From the NCBI RefSeq assembly GCF_900102795.1, contig NZ_FMWG01000001.1, positions 310,001 to 374,000 on the forward strand: DNA of 64,000 nucleotides, given 5' to 3'. Source of the DNA: Epibacterium ulvae. GTDB taxonomy: Bacteria > Pseudomonadota > Alphaproteobacteria > Rhodobacterales > Rhodobacteraceae. The notes under the pieces are model-generated. The model ran no database searches. It had not been told where the DNA came from and worked only from the letters and a program-made list of their open reading frames with translations. The translations under genes and the position numbers were made by a program. This document shows positions 1 through 8,402 of the stretch, piece after piece. Every line of letters starts with the position of its first letter. The first letter of the stretch is position 1.

Positions 1-481
1 CAGTCATACAGCTGAAAGCTACATTCGTCTGATCGAGCGTATTCGGGCGGCGCGACCAGATATTCTGATCTCGGGCGATTTCATCGTTGGGTTCCCTGAG
101 GAAACCGAGGAAGATTTTCAAGCCACACTTGATCTGGTCGAAGAGGTCAAATACGGCACCGCTTATTCATTTAAATATTCAACACGCCCTGGCACGCCAG
201 CAGCAGAACGCCCTCTTGTTGATCCAGCGGCTGCAGATGATCGATTGCAACGTCTGCAGGCGCTTTTGACCCGCCAACAACGCGAAGTGCAGGACAGCAT
301 GGTTGGGCGCGAAGTTGGTGTGCTCTTTGAAAAAGCCGGGCGCTTTGAGGGGCAGATGGTTGGAAAATCTGATTATCTACATGCGGTGCATGTTTCCGAT
401 TGTGATCGCCCAGTTGGAGATCTGGCACGAGTTCGCATTGTATCATCAGGCGCGAACTCATTGGCAGGTGAGTTGATCTGA
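1..481 (+). CDS. miaB: tRNA-2-methylthio-N6-dimethylallyladenosine synthase MiaB, C-terminal part (5' truncated by window edge)
   Basis: Reading frame 2 is open from the window edge to a TGA ending at 481 and gives about 159 residues. It contains GDFIVGFPEETEEDF and SFKYSTRPGTPA, hallmarks of the radical-SAM methylthiotransferase core. A C-terminal TRAM-like domain follows (QMVGKSDYLHAVHV to the end). MiaB methylthiolates i6A37 of tRNAs in the cytoplasm using two 4Fe-4S clusters; the cluster-binding cysteines lie upstream of the window. RimO is the main alternative, but the GTPAAERPLVDP linker and the phoH-ybeY-corC-lnt genes downstream fit miaB, as this synteny is usual in alphaproteobacteria. 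Confidence 0.93.
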   Translation, partial: SHTAESYIRLIERIRAARPDILISGDFIVGFPEETEEDFQATLDLVEEVKYGTAYSFKYSTRPGTPAAERPLVDPAAADDRLQRLQALLTRQQREVQDSMVGREVGVLFEKAGRFEGQMVGKSDYLHAVHVSDCDRPVGDLARVRIVSSGANSLAGELI

Positions 482-511
482 TTTTGTCGCCAAATTGACA
501 GGTGAATCACT

Positions 512-543
512 TGGTCGGCGCACTTTTGTGGCGGCCATTTTTT
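512..543 (+). terminator. Likely Rho-independent terminator after miaB
   Basis: The strand TGGTCGGCGCAC pairs with GTGGCGGCCA across a TTTT loop, with two bulged G residues, and is followed directly by a run of six T. It lies 31 nt past the miaB stop. The remaining bases to about 760 show no gene; they presumably hold the promoter of the OmpA-like gene, but no clear -35/-10 pair stands out. Confidence 0.6.
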
Positions 544-772
544 ATTGATGAGTGTTAGAGTGCGCCTCAATTGCATCGCTTTGGGAAACAATTTCTTTAA
601 AATTGTTTCAGTGTGCTGTGAACTGACGTAAATATTAATGCAAAATTGCATTCATGATCCTGAACTGGTTTGGTGGATCTGACGAATTGGAACAATGCGC
701 GCAGATGTGATGGCGAAAGCTGTGTTCTGGGGGACTTTGAATGAAGGAAGTTGGGTTGTGTTGAGTAAGGTG

Positions 773-1327
773 ATGAAAAAAATACCTGCGCTGGTGGCCA
801 TCGGTGCCATTGCGCTGGCGCTGAGCGGTGCAAGCGTTTCGGCGCAAACGCGCACTGTTGTCGGTGAACGCTATGTTCCAACCATCTGGGTTGATCCTGA
901 TGGCTGTGAGCACTGGGTGCTGGATGATGGTGCCGAAGGTTTTATGACACCACATGTGACGCCGAATGGTAAGCCTGTCTGTCGTCGCGGTGAACTGTGT
1001 GGCATGATGCCAACAGATCAGTTTTTTGCCACTGACAAGCACCATATCAATCGCGCTGGACGTGACCGCTTGGAAGCGTTCTTTAACTCAAAAAGAGGTC
1101 AGTTTCGTGGCTTTGTGGTTGCTGGGCACACAGACAGCCGGGCCTCCGATGAATACAATATCGGCCTGTCCCAGCGTCGTGCGAATGCAGTTGCCGGCGT
1201 AGCGCGTTCTGTGGGTGCACGTTTGTTTGCGGTTCGGGCTTATGGTGAACGTGATCCACGGGTTCCAAACACCAGCGCTGCCAATATGGCCGAGAACCGC
1301 CGTGTTGAAATTTACTGTTTGCGCTAA
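773..1327 (+). CDS. Secreted OmpA-family (peptidoglycan-binding) protein
   Basis: From ATG 773 the protein is 184 residues. It has a Sec signal peptide (MKK then a hydrophobic run ending SVSA before QT) and a C-terminal OmpA/Pal-like domain with the peptidoglycan-binding signature GHTDSRASDEYNIGLSQRRA, and NRRVEIYC near the end. Between them is a short module, WVDPDGCEHW...DDG...TPNGKPVC, that recurs in the next gene. The frame is open from 695, but ATG 773 starts exactly at the signal peptide; TTG 761 is an alternative. It probably sits in the periplasm or outer membrane bound to diaminopimelate peptidoglycan. The next gene begins 13 nt downstream, so the two are likely co-transcribed. Confidence 0.85.
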   Translation: MKKIPALVAIGAIALALSGASVSAQTRTVVGERYVPTIWVDPDGCEHWVLDDGAEGFMTPHVTPNGKPVCRRGELCGMMPTDQFFATDKHHINRAGRDRLEAFFNSKRGQFRGFVVAGHTDSRASDEYNIGLSQRRANAVAGVARSVGARLFAVRAYGERDPRVPNTSAANMAENRRVEIYCLR

Positions 1328-1340
1328 GGGAGAATACTCA

Positions 1341-1652
1341 ATGAACGCGATTAAAGGTATTGCTCTGGTAGCGCTTGCGGGAATGGTGTCTGCTTGTACA
1401 GGTGGGCATGGTGTTGTTGGACCTGATAAAACACGTGACCGCGGTACCGATAGAAAAGATCTGTCTCAGCTGCAGGCCGGCATTTGGGTTGATCCGCAGG
1501 GCTGTGAACATTGGTTTATTGATGACGGGCTTGAAGGCTATGCGGATCTGCGTCGCACACCTGATGGCAAACCCGTTTGTAACAGCGAATTGCCGCGCAA
1601 TGTTGTGACGGGTCCTTTCAAAGGTGGCTCGAATATTGCCGATACGCTGTAA
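1341..1652 (+). CDS. Small lipoprotein sharing a module with the upstream OmpA-like protein
   Basis: 103 residues. The N-terminus has a lipobox (MVSAC, Cys at position 19) after a hydrophobic stretch, so it should be lipid-anchored. After a polar linker comes WVDPQGCEHWFIDDGLEGY...TPDGKPVC, the same module as residues about 35-75 of the mature upstream protein. No known catalytic domain is seen. A good Shine-Dalgarno sequence (AAGGGAGA) lies upstream of ATG 1341. Close spacing and the shared module suggest a functional pair in the envelope. The function of the module is unknown to me. Confidence 0.8.
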   Translation: MNAIKGIALVALAGMVSACTGGHGVVGPDKTRDRGTDRKDLSQLQAGIWVDPQGCEHWFIDDGLEGYADLRRTPDGKPVCNSELPRNVVTGPFKGGSNIADTL

Positions 1653-1685
1653 AGCGGGTCAAACGCAAATCACATCTTATGACAA

Positions 1686-1715
1686 GGCCGCCCATTTGGG
1701 CGGCCATTTTGTTTC
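1686..1715 (+). terminator. Rho-independent terminator
   Basis: Perfect 8-bp GC stem GGCCGCCC / GGGCGGCC with loop ATTT, followed by ATTTTGTTTC. It ends the OmpA-like/lipoprotein unit and separates it from phoH. Confidence 0.85.
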
Positions 1716-1802
1716 AATTCGGTGAAATTTTCGCTCTGGTGCTTGCAGGTTGTGTGCCACAGCGGCAAACTAAAGAAGAACTGCCAGTAACAGGAGAACC
1801 GC

Positions 1803-2813
1803 TTGGCCCTTGGTGCCCCGACCCCGACCGAAGATATGACTGCTTTGCATGAAGTGGTCTTGGAATTTCCAGACAACCGACTGTTGATTGATCTGTGTGG
1901 CGAATTTGATCGCCACTTGGCTGAAATTGAGCAAAAACTCTCAGTTCAAATTATACGAAGGGGCAATCAGTTGGCCGTTCTTGGTGAAACGGGCATGAGA
2001 GAGCAGGCTGCTGCTGTTCTAACTACACTTTATGATCGCTTGGAAACGGGGCGTACGGTGGAACCTGCAGATGTGGACCGCGAACTGCGTATGGATACCA
2101 GCCCGGATGAAGAAACACCGGGCAGTCAGCTGGAAATGTTCCGTGGCGGCAAGGTTGAAATCAAGACGCGTAAGAAACTGGTTGAACCCCGTACAGATGC
2201 GCAAAAAGCATATGTGCAGTCTTTGTTTGAGCACGAGCTCGCATTTGGTATTGGCCCGGCAGGGACTGGTAAAACCTATCTTGCGGTCGCAGTTGGTGTG
2301 TCGATGTTTATCACCGGCCACGTTGATAAGATTATCCTTAGCCGCCCGGCGGTGGAGGCTGGTGAAAAGCTTGGCTATTTGCCGGGGGATATGAAAGATA
2401 AAGTCGATCCTTATATGCAGCCATTGTACGATGCGCTGAATGACTTCTTGCCGGGCAAACAGCTCGCAAAGCTGATGGAAGACAAGCGGATTGAAATTGC
2501 GCCACTGGCCTTTATGCGCGGTCGCACATTGTCCAATGCTTTTGTTGTTTTGGATGAAGCGCAGAACGCAACCACGATGCAGATGAAAATGTTCCTGACC
2601 CGGTTGGGCGAAGGGTCTCGGATGGTGATCACAGGGGATCGTAGCCAGATCGATTTGCCACGTGGGGTCCAATCGGGCTTGCGCGATGCAGAACGGTTGC
2701 TGAACAATATTCCAAAGATCAGCTTTAATTACTTCACTGCGCGGGATGTGGTGCGTCATCCTCTTGTTGCTGCCATCATCGAAGCCTATGAGGCAGATGA
2801 AAAACAAGGCTAA
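1803..2813 (+). CDS. phoH: PhoH family P-loop protein (PhoH-like, YbeZ type)
   Basis: 336 residues. An N-terminal KH-like/PhoH-associated region is followed by the PhoH ATPase: Walker A GPAGTGKT (about residues 151-158), Walker B VVLDEAQN, and the family motif MVITGDRSQIDLPRGVQSGL. The TTG start at 1803 is supported by the AGGAGA ribosome site nine bases upstream; an internal ATG (residue 12) lacks one. In proteobacteria YbeZ works with YbeY in ribosome quality control and rRNA processing; ybeY follows 31 nt after the stop. It is the first gene of a phoH-ybeY-corC-lnt unit. Confidence 0.95.
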   Translation: MALGAPTPTEDMTALHEVVLEFPDNRLLIDLCGEFDRHLAEIEQKLSVQIIRRGNQLAVLGETGMREQAAAVLTTLYDRLETGRTVEPADVDRELRMDTSPDEETPGSQLEMFRGGKVEIKTRKKLVEPRTDAQKAYVQSLFEHELAFGIGPAGTGKTYLAVAVGVSMFITGHVDKIILSRPAVEAGEKLGYLPGDMKDKVDPYMQPLYDALNDFLPGKQLAKLMEDKRIEIAPLAFMRGRTLSNAFVVLDEAQNATTMQMKMFLTRLGEGSRMVITGDRSQIDLPRGVQSGLRDAERLLNNIPKISFNYFTARDVVRHPLVAAIIEAYEADEKQG

Positions 2814-2844
2814 CTGCCTTGGCCATCGGTGAAGGGCATGTTTG

Positions 2845-3366
2845 ATGCTAGATATTGAATGCGAGGATGCACGTTGGCAGGCGGCAGATCTGGACAGGCT
2901 CGTAGCAGAGGCCGCTGGCGCGGTACTTGCACATTTTGGCCTGAATCTGGATGAATGTGAGTTTGCGGTTTTGGCCTGTTCTGATGCGCGGATTGCTGAA
3001 TTGAACGCCGAGTTTCGCGATAAGCCGAAGCCGACCAATGTTTTGAGTTGGCCAGCCGAGGAACTGTCTGCGGCAGAAGATGGCGGCTCACCCCAGAAGC
3101 CCGAGCCGGATTTTACGGGCGAATGTGCGCTTGGTGATATCGCAATTGCTTATGAAACTTGCGCACGCGAAGCGGAAGAGGCGCACAAATCTTTTGCAGA
3201 TCACGTGCGACATTTGGTCGTTCACGGAATACTGCATCTTTTGGGGTATGATCACATTCGTGACAAAGACGCCACTTTGATGGAATCTTTAGAGGTCGAG
3301 ATACTTGGCAAGCTGGGGATCAAAGACCCATATATATTGGATGAAGGTCCCGACCCGGGATCATAA
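2845..3366 (+). CDS. ybeY: Endoribonuclease YbeY (16S rRNA maturation)
   Basis: 173 residues from ATG 2845 (TTG 2842 is directly in front and in frame). The zinc-binding signature HGILHLLGYDH gives the three histidines of the UPF0054 family, and the conserved NVLSWP block is present. YbeY is a metal-dependent RNase acting in 16S rRNA 3'-end maturation and 70S ribosome quality control. It lies between phoH and corC, the usual alphaproteobacterial order, 12 nt before corC. Confidence 0.95.
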   Translation: MLDIECEDARWQAADLDRLVAEAAGAVLAHFGLNLDECEFAVLACSDARIAELNAEFRDKPKPTNVLSWPAEELSAAEDGGSPQKPEPDFTGECALGDIAIAYETCAREAEEAHKSFADHVRHLVVHGILHLLGYDHIRDKDATLMESLEVEILGKLGIKDPYILDEGPDPGS

Positions 3367-3378
3367 CGGATAGGACAA

Positions 3379-4278
3379 ATGGGCGACATAGAAGGCAGTT
3401 CTAACGCAGCGCAAAGCGCGCTGCAGAATGCAAGCAGTGATGTCTCGACAGACACTGTACAGAAAACCGGATTTTTTGGACGCCTCTTTGGCTCAATTTC
3501 CGTTAGTGACACGAAAGAACAGGTTGCAAACGCTCCTGTCGCACCTCAGGATCAGCCCCTCCACGGTATGATCAACCTGCGTAGGATGCGGGTTCAGGAC
3601 GTCGCTATTCCGGTCGCTGAGATTGTTTCGGTCTCGTCTACGACATCGAAAGATGAACTTGTGCAGGTGTTCCGCGATAGCGGTTTTACACGAATCCCTG
3701 TCTATGATGGTACGCTTGATACGCCTTTAGGTATGGCTCACCTCAAAGACTTTGCGCTGACGAATGGATTCAACTGTGAAGATGATGCTTTTGATCTGGA
3801 AAATCTATTGCGTCCTCTCTTGTTTGTGCCGCCATCGATGACGATTGGTGTCCTGCTGACCAAGATGCAGGCAGAACGCCGCCATATGGCTTTGGTGATT
3901 GATGAATATGGCGGTGTCGATGGGCTGGTGACGATCGAGGATCTGATCGAACAGGTGGTTGGTGAGATCGAAGACGAGCATGACACCGACGAAAGTCAGA
4001 CTTGGTTTCGTGAAAAGCCAGGGTGTTTTGTTGCGCAAGCCCGCACACCTTTGCCAGAGTTCGAGAGCGAGATTGGCCATGCGCTCTCTGCTCATGATGA
4101 CGTGGACGATGAAGACATTGATACACTGGGTGGACTGGTCTTTATGCTGTCTGGACGGGTTCCCGCGCGCGGAGAAGTTATCCTACATCCCGACGGGACA
4201 GAGTTTGAGGTAATGGACGCCGATCCACGTCGCATTAAACGACTGCGCGTTCGTTTGCCACAGGCTGCCGCTGAATGA
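3379..4278 (+). CDS. corC: CorC/HlyC-type CBS-domain protein
   Basis: 299 residues. A short polar N-terminus is followed by a CBS pair (about 66-200, including RIPVYDGTLDTPLGMAHLKD and ALVIDEYGGVDGLVTIEDLIEQ) and a CorC_HlyC transporter-associated domain (about 215-295). No membrane segment is present, so it is the cytosolic type. The family is linked to Mg/Co efflux or leptospiral hemolysin-like annotations; the true role here is uncertain. Its stop overlaps the lnt start by 4 nt, showing translational coupling. Confidence 0.9.
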   Translation: MGDIEGSSNAAQSALQNASSDVSTDTVQKTGFFGRLFGSISVSDTKEQVANAPVAPQDQPLHGMINLRRMRVQDVAIPVAEIVSVSSTTSKDELVQVFRDSGFTRIPVYDGTLDTPLGMAHLKDFALTNGFNCEDDAFDLENLLRPLLFVPPSMTIGVLLTKMQAERRHMALVIDEYGGVDGLVTIEDLIEQVVGEIEDEHDTDESQTWFREKPGCFVAQARTPLPEFESEIGHALSAHDDVDDEDIDTLGGLVFMLSGRVPARGEVILHPDGTEFEVMDADPRRIKRLRVRLPQAAAE

Positions 4279-5834
4279 TGTTTTCTTTGCACAGTCAGCT
4301 GCCAAACCGGCTGACTGCAGGGGTAATACCAGCGCTTTCATTTGGCTTGGGTGCTTTGATGGCGCAAGGGTTAGCACCATTCAATTGGATCTGGGCAGCG
4401 CCGGTTTCATTGATCGTGATTGCCGACCTGTTTTTACGGGCGACGACCACAAAGCAGGCGGCCTTATATGGCTGGTTATTTGGCTGTGGGTATTTCGCCA
4501 ATGGTCTTCAGTGGATTTTAGAACCATTTCAAGTGGATGCGCAGGCACATGCCTGGATGGCACCCTTTGCATTGCTCTTCCTAGCTGCAGGGCTTGCGTT
4601 GTTTTGGGGGGCGGCATTTGCCTTGTCGCACCGGCTTGCAAACGGACACTGGCGCATTCTAGCCCTGATTGGCTGGTGGGGCCTCGCTGAGTTTGCCCGT
4701 GCGTATTTGCTGACGGGGTTTCCTTGGGCTGGACTCGCTCAGCTGCATATGGGAACCGATTATAGGTTTGCTTTACTGCCTTTTATCGGGCCGCATGGGG
4801 TCGCGACGCTGCTGTTGGGAGCCACTTTGCCATGTGTCCTTTTCTGGCGTTCTTCAGCGCGCGCGCTGCGTATTGAGAGGGTAATTCCTATGCTGGCGCC
4901 TCTCTGTCTTGCGGGTGCTGTTGGTTGCGCACTCTTGCAAAAAGAGAGCAGGCCTGATCAGTTAGAAATGACAGATAAGACTGTCCGCTTGGTGCAGCCC
5001 AATGCGCCGCAGGACCAAAAATGGGATCCTGACTTGCGTTGGACCTTCGTGCAGCGTCAGGTTGATTATTCGGCGCAGACGCCGCGCCCGGATCTGATTG
5101 TTTGGCCTGAAACCTCGGTGCCTCAATGGCTGAACTACGCTGAGGACACATTGCGCATGATTTCAAGCGGAGCACGCGGTGTGCCAATCATGCTTGGTAT
5201 TCAGCGAGAAGAAAGTGGCCTTTACCATAACTCCGCTATTCTATTAGATCGGGATGGCGCGGTGATGCAAACGTATGACAAAGCGCATCTTGTACCCTTT
5301 GGCGAATATGTCCCTTTTGGTGATGTGATGGCTAAGCTCGGCATTCATGGCCTCGCCTCGCAAGATGGAGCTGGTTACGCTGCAGGACCATCATTGCAGG
5401 TGATTGATACGCCTGTTGGAAAAATGTTGCCTCTCATCTGCTATGAGGCTGTTTTCCCGCAAGACATCTATCAGGTGACTGAACGCCCTGAAATGCTGAC
5501 GCAAATTACCAATGATGCTTGGTTTGGAGTGAAGGCGGGGCCACAGCAGCATTTGGTACAGGCACAAATGCGAGCTGCGGAACAGGGGCTGCCGATGATA
5601 CGCGTAGCAAATACGGGTATTTCAGCGATGATTGACCCTTATGGACGTTTGCGCGAAACGATTCCGCTTGGTGAAGCAGGCTATATTGACGCACAGCTTC
5701 CATCCCCGCTTTCCGTGACATTGTACAGCAAGACCGGGGATTGGCCGATTTTTGCGCTGGTCGTTTTACTTGTTGTGGCTGCTGGTTTTTCGAAAGCTTT
5801 GCAACAACGTCATAGCCGCTTAATCTTTCCATAG
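4275..5834 (+). CDS. lnt: Apolipoprotein N-acyltransferase
   Basis: 519 residues. The N-terminal half is hydrophobic with about six membrane segments. The periplasmic carbon-nitrogen-hydrolase domain has the triad Glu279 (VWPETSVP), Lys336 (DKAHLVPFGEYVPF) and Cys389 (LICYEAVFP), then a final membrane helix near 490-505. It transfers the third acyl chain from phospholipid to the N-terminal Cys of lipoproteins in the inner membrane. It overlaps corC by ATGA; ATG 4278 is an alternative start one codon on. Confidence 0.97.
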   Translation: MMFSLHSQLPNRLTAGVIPALSFGLGALMAQGLAPFNWIWAAPVSLIVIADLFLRATTTKQAALYGWLFGCGYFANGLQWILEPFQVDAQAHAWMAPFALLFLAAGLALFWGAAFALSHRLANGHWRILALIGWWGLAEFARAYLLTGFPWAGLAQLHMGTDYRFALLPFIGPHGVATLLLGATLPCVLFWRSSARALRIERVIPMLAPLCLAGAVGCALLQKESRPDQLEMTDKTVRLVQPNAPQDQKWDPDLRWTFVQRQVDYSAQTPRPDLIVWPETSVPQWLNYAEDTLRMISSGARGVPIMLGIQREESGLYHNSAILLDRDGAVMQTYDKAHLVPFGEYVPFGDVMAKLGIHGLASQDGAGYAAGPSLQVIDTPVGKMLPLICYEAVFPQDIYQVTERPEMLTQITNDAWFGVKAGPQQHLVQAQMRAAEQGLPMIRVANTGISAMIDPYGRLRETIPLGEAGYIDAQLPSPLSVTLYSKTGDWPIFALVVLLVVAAGFSKALQQRHSRLIFP

Positions 5835-5840
5835 TAAGAA

Positions 5841-5868
5841 TTGACGAATTCGCTTGCGCACCCTATCT
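5841..5868 (+). promoter_or_regulatory. Candidate sigma-70-type promoter for metK
   Basis: TTGACG at 5841-5846 and CTATCT at 5863-5868 are separated by 16 bp, directly after lnt and just upstream of the riboswitch. The -10 match is imperfect. Confidence 0.4.
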
Positions 5869-5878
5869 CAGGGCTACT

Positions 5879-5926
5879 CTCTGTCACAACGGCTTCCTGG
5901 CGTGTCAGAGCAAACCCAATGGAGCA
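5879..5926 (+). ncRNA. SAM/SAH riboswitch upstream of metK
   Basis: GTCACAACGGCTTCCTGGCG, followed by a closing strand and then AATGGAGCA, matches the recalled SAM/SAH riboswitch consensus almost base for base. Arms 5879-5887 and 5902-5910 form the main stem (one T.T mismatch). The conserved 3' segment GGAGCA, normally in the pseudoknot, overlaps the ribosome-binding site 5-10 nt before the metK ATG. This supports translational shut-off when S-adenosylmethionine or its homocysteine product is abundant. The class is known almost only from Rhodobacterales metK leaders. Confidence 0.92.
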
Positions 5927-5931
5927 TCTTC

Positions 5932-7113
5932 ATGACACGACAAAACTACACCTTCACTTCGGAGTCCGTTTCCGAAGGGCACCCAGACAAGGTCTGTGAC
6001 CGTATCTCGGACGCTGTACTGGACGCTTTTCTTTCTGAGGAACCCGAAGCGCGTGTCGCTGCGGAAACCTTTGCCACCACAAACCGCGTGGTGATCGGGG
6101 GCGAAGTCGGCCTGTCAGATCAGGCAAAACTCAAAGACTACATGGGCCGTATTGATGAAATCGCGCGCGCTTGCATCAAAGATATCGGCTATGAGCAGGA
6201 TAAATTTCATCATGAGACGGTTGAAATCACCAATCTATTGCATGAACAATCTGCACATATCGCCCAAGGTGTAGATGCTGCAGCTGATAAGGATGAAGGG
6301 GCAGGCGATCAGGGTATCATGTTTGGCTATGCCACCACTGAAACACCTGCTTTGATGCCTGCACCGATTCAGTACAGTCATGCGATTTTGCGGCGTCTGG
6401 CGGAAGTGCGCAAAAACGGTACTGAACCCGCACTTGGCCCTGATGCAAAATCCCAGCTATCCGTAGTATACCGTGACGGAAAACCAGTTGGCGTAAGTTC
6501 ACTTGTTTTGTCTACGCAGCATTTGGATGAAACTCTTACATCTGGTGATATCCGTGCAATTGTTGAACCTTATATTCGCGAAGTCCTGCCCGCTGGTTGG
6601 CTGACGGATGCTACGGAGTGGCACGTCAACCCTACCGGTAAATTTGTGATCGGTGGCCCTGACGGGGATGCGGGTTTGACCGGGCGTAAAATCATCGTGG
6701 ATACGTATGGCGGTGCGGCCCCTCATGGTGGTGGTGCATTCTCTGGTAAAGACCCGACAAAGGTTGATCGCTCTGCGGCTTATGCGGCGCGCTATCTGGC
6801 TAAAAATGTCGTTGCGGCTGGTCTGGCAGAGCGTTGCACGATCCAGCTGTCTTATGCGATCGGTGTGTCTAAACCTCTGTCGATTTATGCAGATACCTTT
6901 GGCACTGGGGAAGTGGACCCCGCGCAAATTGAGGCGGCTATTGATAATGTCATGGATCTTACCCCACGCGGTATTCGCGAGCATCTGGGCCTGAATAAAC
7001 CGATTTACCAGCGCACCGCTGCCTATGGGCATTTCGGGCGCGACCCAGAAACGGACGGCGGCTTTAGCTGGGAACGCACAGATCTGGTGGAAGCGCTCAA
7101 AAAAGCGCTTTGA
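5932..7113 (+). CDS. metK: S-adenosylmethionine synthetase
   Basis: 393 residues from ATG 5932. It contains [12 protein letters not shown] near the N-terminus, [12 protein letters not shown] (ATP-binding hexapeptide region) and the P-loop-like [19 protein letters not shown]. It makes SAM from methionine and ATP in the cytoplasm. The frame is open upstream to 5854, but that part is the riboswitch, so the ATG right after the GGAG is the real start. It is followed by a strong terminator and appears to be monocistronic. Confidence 0.97.
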   Translation: MTRQNYTFTSESVSEGHPDKVCDRISDAVLDAFLSEEPEARVAAETFATTNRVVIGGEVGLSDQAKLKDYMGRIDEIARACIKDIGYEQDKFHHETVEITNLLHEQSAHIAQGVDAAADKDEGAGDQGIMFGYATTETPALMPAPIQYSHAILRRLAEVRKNGTEPALGPDAKSQLSVVYRDGKPVGVSSLVLSTQHLDETLTSGDIRAIVEPYIREVLPAGWLTDATEWHVNPTGKFVIGGPDGDAGLTGRKIIVDTYGGAAPHGGGAFSGKDPTKVDRSAAYAARYLAKNVVAAGLAERCTIQLSYAIGVSKPLSIYADTFGTGEVDPAQIEAAIDNVMDLTPRGIREHLGLNKPIYQRTAAYGHFGRDPETDGGFSWERTDLVEALKKAL

Positions 7114-7138
7114 TCTATCTTTAATCGTGTCGACATTG

Positions 7139-7170
7139 AAAAAGCGGGTTGCGTGCAGCCCGCTTTTTTT
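7139..7170 (+). terminator. Rho-independent terminator of metK
   Basis: 9-bp GC-rich stem GCGGGTTGC / GCAGCCCGC (one G.T pair) flanked by five A and seven T. A textbook terminator 25 nt after metK. Confidence 0.93.
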
Positions 7171-7207
7171 GTGATCACTTGATCGGCGGTGTTCAGGGGG
7201 CTTACAC

Positions 7208-8398
7208 ATGGTAATCGAACGACAAGGCACGCCGGGAACAAATTCAAGCGGGATGCGAGCGCATAACGAGCGTCTTATTCTCACACTTTTACATCAAGAG
7301 GTTGAGGGAATACCGGGGAGCGAGCTGGCACGGCGCACAGGGTTATCCAGCCAGACTGCGTCGGTTATCCTCAGGAAAATGGAAGCCGATGCGTTATTAC
7401 GGCGGGGACAGGCTCTTAAAGGGCGTGTTGGGAAGCCCTCTATCCCGATGCAAATAAACCCAAATGGCGCTTTTGCTTATGGTTTGAAGATTGGCCGACG
7501 CAGCGCGGATTTCGTCTGGATGGATTTTACAGGCAATCTGCGTCATCAGAGTAGCTTTTCATATACCTATCCGCGCCCTGCAGATGTCTTCGAATTTGTG
7601 GCGTGTGAAATGTCTGAGATAGAGGATGGGCTCTCAGAGGATGAGATACAGCGGGTCTGTGGACTGGGAATTGGGGTGCCCCACGATCTATGGAGTTGGA
7701 GCCGTCAAATCGGTGCGTCAGAGACAGAACTGGCGGCTTGGCGTGAGATGGACTTTCATGCGGAAATTGCTCGGTTTTGCGAGCACGATGTTTTTGTACT
7801 GAACGATGCCACTGCAGCTTGCCGTGCAGAGCATATTCTGGGGCAGGGGAAGGGGTATCAGGACTACGCTTATTTCTATGTCGGGAGTTTTGTTGGGGGC
7901 GGTGTTGTGTTGAACCATTCCGTTTATGAAGGACGGCGTGGCAATGCAGGGGCAATGGGGCCTATGCCGGTTTGTGGGCCCACTGGCGCGCACCGTTTAC
8001 ATGATCAGGCGTCATTGCATGTGTTAAAGACGGCCTTGGAAACTGATGGCCAAGACAGCCCGATATTGTGGGAACATCCGCTAGATTGGGATGCGATTGA
8101 ACCGCAACTGCAGCAATGGATCGAAGAGAGTGCGGAGGCCCTAGCAGAGGCCTGTTTGTCTGCATGTGCGGTTATTGATTTTGAAGCGATTGTCATTGAT
8201 GGTGCTGTGCCGGATGGCGTGCGGCGTACTTTGGTTGCTCAGGTGGAGCAAAAACTGAGCACCTTAGATCACCGCGGCCTGCTTTTACCCCGCGTCGTTG
8301 CAGGCAGCATGGGCCCTATGGCACGGGTAATGGGGGCCGCGTGCACTCCATTTTTTAGAAAATTCCTGCTCAATACCAATGAGGCGTCTGCTTTTTGA
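7208..8398 (+). CDS. ROK family transcriptional regulator
   Basis: 396 residues. An N-terminal winged-helix domain (about 15-75, with GSELARRTGLSSQTASVILRKM) precedes a ROK sugar-kinase-like fold carrying GIGVPHDLW, NDATAACRAEHILGQG and GGGVVLNHSVYEGRRGNAG. The usual zinc motif CxCGxxGCxE is not visible; the equivalent region reads MPVCGPTGAHRLHDQAS. ROK regulators of the NagC/XylR/FrcR type respond to sugars or sugar phosphates. No sugar catabolic operon is immediately adjacent; the nearest transport operon is the minus-strand glycerol system beyond the BlaR1/BlaI pair. AGGGGG before ATG 7208 may serve as the ribosome site. Confidence 0.85.
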   Translation: MVIERQGTPGTNSSGMRAHNERLILTLLHQEVEGIPGSELARRTGLSSQTASVILRKMEADALLRRGQALKGRVGKPSIPMQINPNGAFAYGLKIGRRSADFVWMDFTGNLRHQSSFSYTYPRPADVFEFVACEMSEIEDGLSEDEIQRVCGLGIGVPHDLWSWSRQIGASETELAAWREMDFHAEIARFCEHDVFVLNDATAACRAEHILGQGKGYQDYAYFYVGSFVGGGVVLNHSVYEGRRGNAGAMGPMPVCGPTGAHRLHDQASLHVLKTALETDGQDSPILWEHPLDWDAIEPQLQQWIEESAEALAEACLSACAVIDFEAIVIDGAVPDGVRRTLVAQVEQKLSTLDHRGLLLPRVVAGSMGPMARVMGAACTPFFRKFLLNTNEASAF

Positions 8399-8402
8399 TC
8401 TC

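Noticed and set aside
695-772. Upstream start for the OmpA-like protein
   Set aside because: It would bury the signal peptide 26 residues inside the protein.
2019-3038. 339-codon minus-strand frame opposite phoH and ybeY
   Set aside because: Runs across two conserved core genes, with no recognizable domain.
5854-5931. Upstream start for metK
   Set aside because: These codons are the riboswitch; MetK homologs begin at the ATG 5932.
6499-7284. 261-codon minus-strand frame opposite metK
   Set aside because: Antisense to a fully conserved metK; no motif or ribosome site.
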